A stretch of DNA of 64,000 nucleotides from Pseudomonadota bacterium. Its GTDB lineage: Bacteria; Pseudomonadota; Gammaproteobacteria; Steroidobacterales; Steroidobacteraceae. Made by a program: the position numbers and the translations under genes. The notes below the pieces were generated by a model. The model had not been told where the DNA came from. It was given only the letters and a program-made list of their open reading frames with translations, and did not search any database. The stretch covers positions 4,884 to 68,883 of the forward strand of contig QGVD01000009.1 of the NCBI GenBank assembly GCA_003242685.1, read 5' to 3'. Below are positions 24,938 through 31,879 of the stretch, one piece after another (position 1 is the first letter of the stretch; the number at the start of each line of letters is the position of its first letter).

Positions 24938-26062
24938 TCAGCGGCTGTGGCCGATGACGTTGCTCTGAACCAGCGACAGATTGCCCATCGCCGTCAGGCT
25001 CGGCGTCCGCGAAATGTTCACGGCATTCGCGACCGCGCTGCCGGCCGCGTTCACCGCGTTCAGTGCGCGCAGGTTCGCCTGCGAGGAGCCCGCGAGAGCG
25101 ATGCCGTAGTTCGACTCCACGTCGAGCTTCGAATCGTCGACCACGACGTACTCGGCCTGCGCGTCGGCCATGTAGAACGGCGAGCGCAGCTCCTTCTCGC
25201 CGCCGCCGACGAAGGTCTTCTCCGACGACTCGATGCTTTCGGACGACTCGAGCCTCGTGTTGTCGCTCGAGGTCTCGGACGTCTCGGCGAGCGTGCCATT
25301 GCCTTCGCACGAGCCCATCTGCACGGCGCATCCGCCGCCGGAGAAGCCGATCTGCAGCTCGGGCAGCTCGAGGGTGAGCCGCAGCTCGCCTTCGAGCACG
25401 TCGCCTACACCGGCATTGGCGACGAACTCGATGTTGCCGCCGTCGAAGTTGACATCCAGATCGCCGGCGCCGGCGATACCGCGGCCGCCCTGGATCGTCT
25501 GTCCGACGATCGTCGTCTGCGTGTCGACCTTGCCGCTCGAGGTCAGCTCACGCGAGGAGCTCGAGGACTGCACGTCGCGGATTTCGCTCATCGTCTCGAT
25601 GGACGAGCTGGTCCTGGCGGTGCTGTTCTCCGTCCAGCTCGACGTCTCGTTGAAGTCGGTGCGCTCGTAGTGAGGCAGCAGAGCGACCCGGCGCTGTTCC
25701 TGCTGCACCAGGTTCTCCTGCCGCACTTCGAACTTGCCCTTGGCTTCGGCGACTGCCGCCGCGCCCTCGGGAAGCTTGCCGTCCCAGACGTTGACGCCGT
25801 TCGCGACGGTGCTCTCGCTCGAGTTGACGAGGTTGAGCGCCCGCGCACCCGACTGCGCCTCGTCCGAGAGATTCAGGGTGCCCGTGAGCACCAGATTGGC
25901 TTCGGAGTGGTTGCCGACCACCGCGCCGCCGCTGCCCTGGAGCTGGTCGGCCGTCCCGGCAGTGACCTGGTCGAGGGCCGAATCGGCGAGCGGCGCCGGT
26001 CCGGCCATCACGGTTCCCCCGTAGAGCACGGCCGCGATCGCCAGTGAGATTCTTGTACGCAT
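24938..26062 (-). CDS. Secreted Fap-like repeat protein, first gene of the operon
   Basis: 374 residues; ATG 26062 has an AGGAG site upstream on the minus strand. A signal peptide (SLAIAAVLYGGTVMA) is followed by PLADSALDQVTAG (24-36). Two repeats lie at 69-93 (AQSGARALNLVNSSESTVAN) and 326-350 (SSQANLRALNAVNAAGSAVA), each followed by a Q/N-containing motif (RQENLVQQE; LVQSNVIGHSR). The middle is extraordinarily Ser/Thr/Glu-rich (about 138-185 and 255-295), with one C-x7-C pair in GGGCAVQMGSCEG. As the promoter-proximal gene before a hairpin it is the candidate major subunit. Homology to Pseudomonas FapC is by architecture and context; the repeat sequence itself differs. Confidence 0.72.
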   Translation of the reverse strand: MRTRISLAIAAVLYGGTVMAGPAPLADSALDQVTAGTADQLQGSGGAVVGNHSEANLVLTGTLNLSDEAQSGARALNLVNSSESTVANGVNVWDGKLPEGAAAVAEAKGKFEVRQENLVQQEQRRVALLPHYERTDFNETSSWTENSTARTSSSIETMSEIRDVQSSSSSRELTSSGKVDTQTTIVGQTIQGGRGIAGAGDLDVNFDGGNIEFVANAGVGDVLEGELRLTLELPELQIGFSGGGCAVQMGSCEGNGTLAETSETSSDNTRLESSESIESSEKTFVGGGEKELRSPFYMADAQAEYVVVDDSKLDVESNYGIALAGSSQANLRALNAVNAAGSAVANAVNISRTPSLTAMGNLSLVQSNVIGHSR

Positions 26063-26295
26063 TTTTTCTTTACTCCTGTATGCACGTGATTTCGGCTCGT
26101 GCCTCGAGACCACATGCAGGGCCGGGCGCCGAGCGGGCCCCGCCGTCCCCCGGGGCGGAAGGCGCCGGGAACGGGGCGGCCCACCGGTAAAGGCGTAAAC
26201 GGCGCACAAATTCCCCCACGAAAGGTGGAGGGGGTGGGGGCTACCCGGCAGAATTCCCGCCTCCCGGAGGGACTTTTGCGAGGAGGAACAGGAGC
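26063..26295 (+). promoter_or_regulatory. Divergent control region between the Fap-like operon and its ECF sigma gene
   Basis: 233 nt with no gene. It must carry the promoters of both directions. Visible structures are CCCCCAC (26213-26219) with GTGGGGG (26234-26240), and a GC-rich palindromic stretch around 26135-26160. The minus-strand leader just before 26062 is A/T-rich with AGGAG. AGGAGG at 26281-26286 is the ribosome site that decides the TTG 26296 start. I could not identify an ECF promoter pair with confidence. Confidence 0.5.
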
Positions 26296-26856
26296 TTGGG
26301 GGCCTCGGCGGAGATCACGCGGCTGCTCGTGGCCTGGCGTGACGGGGATCAGGACGCGCTCGAGGAGCTCACGCCGCTCATGTACGACGAGCTGCGGCGG
26401 ATCGCCGGGCGCTACATGCGCGGGGAGTCCGATGCCCGGACGCTGCAGACCACCGCTCTGGTGCACGAGGCGTTCGCCCGGGTGGCCGTCGTCGACCTGC
26501 CCTGGCGCAACCGCGCGCATTTCCTCGGATTCATGGCCCAGCTGATGCGGCGCATCCTCGTCGATTACGCCCGCGCCCGGAAAAGCGCCAAGCGCGGCGC
26601 CGAGCTGAGCCGCGTCTCCCTCGACGAGGCGGCCATCGTCGCCCCCGACTCGGACGAGATCATCCTGGAGCTCAACGAGGCGCTCGAGGAGCTCCGCCAG
26701 TTCGACGAGCGCAAGAGCCGGATCATCGAGCTGCGCTTCTTCGGCGGCCTCACGTACGAAGAGACGGCCGCTGCCCTCGACATCTCGACGACCACCCTCG
26801 ACCGCGAGCTGCGGCTCGCGAAAGCCTGGCTGCGCCAGCGCCTGCAGCTCGCCTGA
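26296..26856 (+). CDS. ECF sigma factor of the Ser/Thr-kinase-linked type (Sig-70_X6 like)
   Basis: 186 residues from TTG 26296, set by AGGAGG 9 nt upstream. Region 2 begins ITRLLVAWRDGDQDALEELT and contains PLMYDELRRIAGRYMRGES, typical of the Sig-70_X6 (TIGR02999) group found beside Ser/Thr kinases. Where ordinary ECF factors have an acidic DAED before LVQE, this one reads TLQTTALVHEAF, with T49, T52 and T53 in place of the acids. Region 4 is ELRFFGGLTYEETAAALDIS, then TTTLDRELRLAKAWLRQ. No anti-sigma gene is adjacent. In characterised kinase-linked relatives (EcfP/PknT, EcfK/PknS) threonine phosphorylation here replaces the missing charge, so the kinase at 18035 is a candidate partner. Confidence 0.92.
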   Translation: MGASAEITRLLVAWRDGDQDALEELTPLMYDELRRIAGRYMRGESDARTLQTTALVHEAFARVAVVDLPWRNRAHFLGFMAQLMRRILVDYARARKSAKRGAELSRVSLDEAAIVAPDSDEIILELNEALEELRQFDERKSRIIELRFFGGLTYEETAAALDISTTTLDRELRLAKAWLRQRLQLA

Positions 26857-26949
26857 CCGGCGGTCGCCGCGTCCCGTCCCTCCCGGGCGCCTTCAGCCTC
26901 ACCGGGCGCCTTTAAACGACCCAGGGGCGGTGCGACTCTAAACCTTCGC

Positions 26950-27528
26950 ATGACCGTGGCAGCCGCTCCCCAGGGCCCGTCCCGTGAGCCCGTCGACTGG
27001 CAGGTCGCGCTCGTCGAGAGCGCGCGCCGCGGGGACGTGCGCGCCTTCGAGCGGCTCTACCGCGAGCACGCGGGTCGGGTCCACGCCCTGTGCCTGCGGC
27101 TGACCCGCGATCCGGCGGCCGCGGAGGACTGCACTCAGGAGACGTTCATCAACGCCTGGCGTGCGCTGGACCGCTTCGAGATCCGCAGTGCCTTCGGGAC
27201 CTGGCTGCACCGGATCGCGGTGAACGTGGTGCTCGCGAAGCGCCGGCGCGCGACGCCGGTCGTGGAGCCCCTGCCCGAGCAGGTGGAGTCGCTGAACGAG
27301 GAGGACTGGGTGTTCGAGACGCCCGTCGAGGTCAGCGAGATCGAAGAGGCGATCGGGAGCCTGCCCGAAGGCGCGCGCGACGTGCTGGTGCTGCACGCCA
27401 TCCACGGGTACTCGCACGGCGAGGTGGCCGAGATGCTCGGCGTGGCGGAAGGCACGTGCAAGGCGCAGCTGCATCGGGCGAGGGCCCTGCTGCGCGCCAG
27501 GCTGCGGATGGAGGCGGATCGATCATGA
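26950..27528 (+). CDS. ECF sigma factor, RpoE-like
   Basis: 192 residues, ATG 26950. Region 2 is conventional: DVRAFERLYREHAGRVHALC, then DPAAAEDCTQETFINAWRAL, keeping the acidic AED motif that the neighbouring sigma lacks. Region 4 is LPEGARDVLVLHAIHGYSHG, then EVAEMLGVAEGTCKAQLHRA. No clear Shine-Dalgarno site precedes the start. The stop overlaps the next gene by ATGA, which encodes a membrane protein of anti-sigma build, so this is a classic sigma/anti-sigma pair, distinct in logic from the kinase-linked sigma 94 nt upstream. Confidence 0.93.
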   Translation: MTVAAAPQGPSREPVDWQVALVESARRGDVRAFERLYREHAGRVHALCLRLTRDPAAAEDCTQETFINAWRALDRFEIRSAFGTWLHRIAVNVVLAKRRRATPVVEPLPEQVESLNEEDWVFETPVEVSEIEEAIGSLPEGARDVLVLHAIHGYSHGEVAEMLGVAEGTCKAQLHRARALLRARLRMEADRS

Positions 27529-28109
27529 GCACACCGAACGGCGAGGGCACGGAGCGGCGCATCCGCTCGCTGGGGGAGCTTCCGCAGGACATCGCGCCGC
27601 CCCGGGATCTGTGGCCCGAGATCGAGGCGCGTCTGCGCGCCGAGCCGCGGCAGCCGCAGGTTTCCGCAGGCAATGGCTCGCGTCGCGCGTTCCGGTGGGG
27701 ACACGCGGCGTCACTCGCGGCATCCGTCGCCGCGCTCGCGATCGGCATCTGGATCGGTCGCGGGATGCTGCCGGCCGGCACGGTCGACGTGCCGCGCGTC
27801 GCGGATGTCACTGCGACTCAGGCGGACGTCGTGGCCGCAGCGTACGTCACCGATCCGCGCTATCGGCGCGAGCGCGCCGAGCTCGTGCGCTCGCTCGAGG
27901 AGCGTCTCGCACGACTGCCGCCGCAGTCGCAGCAGAAGGTGACCGAGAGTCTCGCAGCCATCCGCCAGTCGATGCGCGACCTCGAAGAGGCGCTCGGCCG
28001 GGATCCGAGCAACGCGCTGCTGCAGGAGCTTCTCGTCAACACTTATCAGGACGAGATGCACGTCCTGACGGCCGTACAGGAAGCCAGCGCTGCTGGCGAG
28101 GAGATCTGA
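27525..28109 (+). CDS. Probable membrane anti-sigma factor
   Basis: 194 residues. A cytoplasmic-side N-terminal ~55 residues contains IRSLGELPQDIAPPRDLWPE, a pattern common at the start of anti-sigma proteins. One transmembrane helix follows (about 60-82, ASLAASVAALAIGIWIG), then a ~110-residue helical, periplasmic region (ERAELVRSLEERLARLPPQS and DLEEALGRDPSNALLQELLV). The zinc-binding H-x3-C-x2-C motif of ZAS anti-sigmas is absent. The ATGA overlap with the sigma gene is the main support for the role. Confidence 0.75.
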   Translation: MSTPNGEGTERRIRSLGELPQDIAPPRDLWPEIEARLRAEPRQPQVSAGNGSRRAFRWGHAASLAASVAALAIGIWIGRGMLPAGTVDVPRVADVTATQADVVAAAYVTDPRYRRERAELVRSLEERLARLPPQSQQKVTESLAAIRQSMRDLEEALGRDPSNALLQELLVNTYQDEMHVLTAVQEASAAGEEI

Positions 28110-28112
28110 GAA

Positions 28113-28991
28113 ATGCGTAACGCTTCCATCGTGGTCCTCTTCGCGCTCATGGGCTGCGCCCAGGCGGCATACGCAGACCGCGACTTCAGGCAGTCCGTTG
28201 CCGCCGATGCGAAAGGCACGGTAACGATCAACAACACCGCAGGAAGCGTCAGGGTGATGGGCTGGGACCGCAACGAGGTCCTGGTCGAAGGGAAGCTCGA
28301 GGAGGACGTCGAGCGCGTGGACGTCGAGAGCTCCGGCGCGCGGACGTCGATCAAGGTCGTGCTGCCGCGCAGGAGCAGGAACGGCGGCGCGGAGCTCGAT
28401 ATCCGGGTCCCGCGCGGCAGCGAAGTCGAGATCACCACGGTGAGCGCCGATGTGAACGTGCAGGACGTGCTCGGCGAACAGCGCCTGCGCAGCGTGAGCG
28501 GCGACATCGTCACGCAGGTCGCCGGGGCCGATGTCGATCTCAAGACGGTGAGCGGCGACGTCGAGCTGCGTGCCAGCGGCAAACCGGTGGAAGTGCGCGC
28601 GAGCACCGTGAGCGGCGATTTCACGCTCAGGCGTGGTGCCGGCAGCCTCGAAATCACGACGGTGAGCGGCGACGTGGAAGCCGAGCTCGATCCCGCCCGC
28701 TCGGTGCGCGTGCGGACCACGTCCGGCGACGTGCACTTCAAGGGGCGGCTCGCGCGGAACGCGAGTGTGAACTTCGAGTCGATCAGCGGCGAGCTCGAGA
28801 TCGATGCGCCGGCCGAGGCGGGATTCAGCTACGACGTCAAGAGCTTCAGCGGCGACATCGAGACCTGCTTCGGCATGAACACCGGAGGCAGCGGGAACCG
28901 TGGCAACGTCATCGTCGGCAAGCGCGGTGAGGGCGCCGCCGAAATCCGGGCGCGCACGATGAGCGGCGGGATCCGCCTCTGCGACCAGTGA
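28113..28991 (+). CDS. Secreted DUF4097 beta-repeat protein
   Basis: 292 residues with a signal peptide (IVVLFALMGCAQAAYA). The mature part is a right-handed beta-helix-like array with repeated V-S-G-D units: LRSVSGDI, LKTVSGDVELRA, ASTVSGDFTLRR, ITTVSGDVEAEL, VRTTSGDVHFKG, FESISGELEIDA, VKSFSGDIET and a final RTMSGGIRL. This is the DUF4097 putative adhesin or polymer-forming family, frequently encoded next to ECF sigma/anti-sigma pairs. It starts 3 nt after the anti-sigma stop, so the three form one operon. A role in envelope structure or stress sensing is likely; no enzyme motif is present. Confidence 0.85.
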   Translation: MRNASIVVLFALMGCAQAAYADRDFRQSVAADAKGTVTINNTAGSVRVMGWDRNEVLVEGKLEEDVERVDVESSGARTSIKVVLPRRSRNGGAELDIRVPRGSEVEITTVSADVNVQDVLGEQRLRSVSGDIVTQVAGADVDLKTVSGDVELRASGKPVEVRASTVSGDFTLRRGAGSLEITTVSGDVEAELDPARSVRVRTTSGDVHFKGRLARNASVNFESISGELEIDAPAEAGFSYDVKSFSGDIETCFGMNTGGSGNRGNVIVGKRGEGAAEIRARTMSGGIRLCDQ

Positions 28992-29000
28992 ACTCTCCAT

Positions 29001-29041
29001 GTCGTCTCTCTCCCCGGCGAGGGTGGGGGGAGAGAGACGAC
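29001..29041. terminator. Perfect 15-bp inverted repeat between convergent genes
   Basis: GTCGTCTCTCTCCCC (29001-29015) pairs exactly with GGGGAGAGAGACGAC (29027-29041), loop 11 nt. It sits between the stop of the DUF4097 gene and the stop of the convergent cytochrome gene, so it can serve both strands. No T tract is present on either side. Confidence 0.7.
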
Positions 29042-29056
29042 CGTCGATGATCGGCG

Positions 29057-30400
29057 TCAGAGCGAGAGCAGATACTGAACGAGATCGCGGCGCTCGTCGG
29101 CACTGAGTCCCAGCCCGAACGTTTCGTCGTAGTGCGCGACCACCTCTTCCAGCGTCGCGAAGCGGCCGTCGTGATAGAAGCCGCCCTTCACGTGTGTCCA
29201 CAGTCCGCGCAGCGGAGCGGTTCGATACCGCCGATCCGGTGAGCGCTCGGACTGGAAGTCGTCGATCCCGATCTCCTCGGCCGTGTGCACGTTGAAGCCG
29301 GGCTCGGTGAAGAGCGGCGGCACGTGACACTCGGCGCAGCGCGCACGATCGTTGAACAGCGTCTCACCGCGTTTCGCAGCGGCGCGATCGAAGCTCCCGC
29401 GCGGTGCCGCCGGCGCTTCGAGCGAGAGCTGATAGAGGTGCAGCGCAGGCAGCGCGGGCGTGATCAGATCCTCCTCGGCGCGCAGGTGACCGAGGCCCTC
29501 GCGGGCCGCGATGGGAAAGCGCTCGGCGTCGTCGAGCCGAGGATCGAAGAACGTTCCCTTGCCGCGCATCTCGAGATTGGCGACGAAGGCGTTCCAGTGC
29601 GGCACGCCGCCCCAGCCCGTCCACGTATGAAGATTCACACCTGCGAGACCGAAGGCCGGCGGGATGAGTGTCGCCGCCGGCCTGCCGTCGGGCCGGAACG
29701 CCTTGCCGTCGAGAATGAGCTCCGCGTCGAACTTGCCGGGCCCCCAGCTCATGAGCACCTTGCGCACCATTCCGGCGTCGACGCCGAGGAGATCGGTGAA
29801 GGGCCGCAGATTCGGTGCCAGCGCGATGATGCGTCCGACGTCGAGATCTCGGTTGGCCCAGCCGTCGAGCCGGCGGCCGATACCGGGCGCGAGTGAGTCG
29901 TCGACGGTCGAGTGGCAGAGCGCGCACTGGATGCCGACGCCGCTCAGCCGCCCGGCGGAATCGAAGAATCCCGTGACACCGACCACGGCATCGAGCTGCA
30001 GCAACTGCAGCGTGACGGCGGGATCGTCGAGATCGACGGCACCGCGACGGATCGCGCGCCGCACGCTCTGCGGGAGACTCGCTACGTCGACCTTGAGGCC
30101 GAGCTCGAGCGCGGCTTTCGGGCTGAGGCCGGGACCGACACCGCCATGCGCTTCGCCCGCGATCGCGCGATGCAGGTGCAGCTCGTCGCTCCAGAAATCC
30201 TCGCTGCCGAAAGTGGCGTAGCGGAAGATCTCCTTCCCCTTGCGGATCTGCCGCAGCGCATCCCGCTCCACGGCGCTCAGGGACTGCCTCGCATCGGCAC
30301 GTGAGCCGGAATCGTTCCCTTTCTCGTCGGCAGAGCCGATCGTCCATCCCGCGACGAGCACGCACAACGCCGCCGTCGCTGCCAGCATCGAGCGATCCAT
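29057..30400 (-). CDS. Periplasmic di-heme c-type cytochrome (MauG/cytochrome c peroxidase-like)
   Basis: 447 residues; ATG 30400 follows GAGGTG. An N-terminal hydrophobic segment (MLAATAALCVLVAGWTIGSA) is an export signal or anchor. Two heme-binding motifs are present: CALCH (159-163) and CAECH (355-359). The C-terminal part has the di-heme peroxidase pattern: RYRTAPLRGLWTHVKGGFYH, then DGRFATLEEVVAHYD. The N-terminal half differs from standard CcpA, so a MauG-like or uncharacterised electron-transfer role is possible. It is monocistronic on this strand. The nearby heme operon makes maturation of such cytochromes plausible but is not a functional link. Confidence 0.82.
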   Translation of the reverse strand: MDRSMLAATAALCVLVAGWTIGSADEKGNDSGSRADARQSLSAVERDALRQIRKGKEIFRYATFGSEDFWSDELHLHRAIAGEAHGGVGPGLSPKAALELGLKVDVASLPQSVRRAIRRGAVDLDDPAVTLQLLQLDAVVGVTGFFDSAGRLSGVGIQCALCHSTVDDSLAPGIGRRLDGWANRDLDVGRIIALAPNLRPFTDLLGVDAGMVRKVLMSWGPGKFDAELILDGKAFRPDGRPAATLIPPAFGLAGVNLHTWTGWGGVPHWNAFVANLEMRGKGTFFDPRLDDAERFPIAAREGLGHLRAEEDLITPALPALHLYQLSLEAPAAPRGSFDRAAAKRGETLFNDRARCAECHVPPLFTEPGFNVHTAEEIGIDDFQSERSPDRRYRTAPLRGLWTHVKGGFYHDGRFATLEEVVAHYDETFGLGLSADERRDLVQYLLSL

Positions 30401-30547
30401 GCGTCACCTCGCGATTTCCCCTTGCCCGAGTGACGAATCCCGCCGCGTGAAGGTTTCAGGAGAAACGGCCCACGGTGCGGCGGCGTGTGTACCTGCCGTT
30501 GGTAGAATGGCGCGCCCTGCAGGTTCAATGAGGGCGGAGAGAAGCGA

Positions 30548-31879
30548 GTGCGGGCACGGCGCTGGGTCGTCGCGATCGTCGTCGGGTCGTTTGCCCTGGT
30601 CGCGATCGCCGTTGCTACCCTGACGCTTCTCGTCGATCCCAATGTCTTTCGCGACGAGATCGAGGCCGCGGTGCGCGCGCGGACCGGGCTGCCACTGCGC
30701 ATCGAGGGCGAGCTCGACATCGCGTGGTTTCCCTGGCTCGCCGTGCGTACCGGAGCTGCCGGAATCGGCTCCCGCCAGGATGCCGGGGAACAAGTGGTGA
30801 AGTGGGAGTCCGCACGCGTGGGCGCACGGCTCGTGCCGCTCCTTCAGGGCCGGCTCGTCATCGACCGCATCCGCGTCGATGGCCTGCATCTCGACCTTCG
30901 GCGTGACGCGACTGGGCACGGCAACTGGGAAGACCTGTTGCAGCTCGATGCACAGTCGGGCTCGGTGCCCGATGCGGACTCGGCGTCGAGGGCGACGCCG
31001 GAAATTGCCGGACTCGAGATCCGTGACGGTGCAGTGGATTTCGTCGACGCGCGCAGTGGACGCCGGGTGCAGGTGCGTGAGTGGAATCTCGATGCCGGAG
31101 AATGGCGCAGCGCCGTGGAGCTTCCCATCCGCTCGAGCTTCAGTGTCGTGCTTCATCAGGCACCGGAATCCGACGCTGCACCGCTCCGCGCCGAAGTGCA
31201 GATCGATCTGCACGTGACGGTTTCGGACGACTTCTCGGCATTCGAGCTGCGCGACACGACGCTCGATGCGCGGATTGAAGGCGGCCGGTTCGGGGACAAG
31301 GGCATACCGATCGAGATGCGAGCCGCGAAACTGAGCTTCACACGCGAGCCGCTCTCTTTCTCCGCGCCCGACGTCGCCCTGCGCATCGCCGATGCCCGCG
31401 TTCAATCGAGTGTCGAAGGTCTCGAACGCGACGGTACGCTCCGCGTCGGCGGTCCCGTGACGGTCGAGGTGCCTTCGCTCCGGGCCCTCATCGCAGCTCT
31501 CGGACTCGAGGTGTCTCCGCCGCGCGATCCGCAGGCGCTCGGCGCGCTCGAGGCCAGCGCGAACTGGGCACTGGAGAACGACGCGCTCGTCATCGAGCCG
31601 CTTCGCATGAAGCTCGACGGCACGACGATCGCCGGTCGCATCACGCGTTCGGCGGCCGAGTCCGCCGTGTGGACCGTCGATCTGCGGGGCGATGAAGTCG
31701 ATCTCGGCCGCTACGTCGATGTGGAAGAGAAAAAGGATGACGAACCCTTCGAGCTCCCGGTGGATGCGATACGCGCGCTTCCGCTGCGGGGAAGCCTCGC
31801 ATTCGACCGGGCGCGGTACGGCGATACGCAGATGAAGAATCTGCGCTTGCATCTCGAGCACGAGGGCAGCGTGCCGTGA
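30548..31879 (+). CDS. AsmA-family protein, C-terminally short
   Basis: 443 residues from GTG 30548. One N-terminal membrane helix (VVAIVVGSFALVAIAVATLTLLVDP, so about 8-28), then the AsmA start: VFRDEIEAAVRARTGLPLRI, EGELDIAWFPWLAVRTG, and ARLVPLLQGRLVIDRIRVDG. AsmA-type proteins are inner-membrane-anchored, mostly periplasmic beta-groove proteins linked to lipid transport between membranes. Usual AsmA proteins run to 600 or more residues; here the chain stops just as the conserved C-terminal part begins (LAFDRARYGDTQMKNLRLHL). Its stop overlaps the mutY start (GTGA). It may be a natural truncation created when mutY became adjacent, or a short functional variant. Confidence 0.82.
   Translation: MRARRWVVAIVVGSFALVAIAVATLTLLVDPNVFRDEIEAAVRARTGLPLRIEGELDIAWFPWLAVRTGAAGIGSRQDAGEQVVKWESARVGARLVPLLQGRLVIDRIRVDGLHLDLRRDATGHGNWEDLLQLDAQSGSVPDADSASRATPEIAGLEIRDGAVDFVDARSGRRVQVREWNLDAGEWRSAVELPIRSSFSVVLHQAPESDAAPLRAEVQIDLHVTVSDDFSAFELRDTTLDARIEGGRFGDKGIPIEMRAAKLSFTREPLSFSAPDVALRIADARVQSSVEGLERDGTLRVGGPVTVEVPSLRALIAALGLEVSPPRDPQALGALEASANWALENDALVIEPLRMKLDGTTIAGRITRSAAESAVWTVDLRGDEVDLGRYVDVEEKKDDEPFELPVDAIRALPLRGSLAFDRARYGDTQMKNLRLHLEHEGSVP

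Noticed and set aside
22859..26062. Reading the secreted proteins as bacteriocins because of the double-glycine-like motif
   Set aside because: They are 135-529 residues with Sec signal peptides, and there is no ABC exporter or immunity gene; the coiled-coil/barrel partner favours Fap-like secretion.
20947..26062. Curli (Csg) system
   Set aside because: No CsgG-like lipoprotein or Csg repeats are present; an isolated C39 peptidase and a coiled-coil barrel are Fap traits.
29001..29041. Possible mobile or REP-type element
   Set aside because: Only one copy was noticed in the window, placed exactly between convergent stops, so a bidirectional terminator is the simpler reading.
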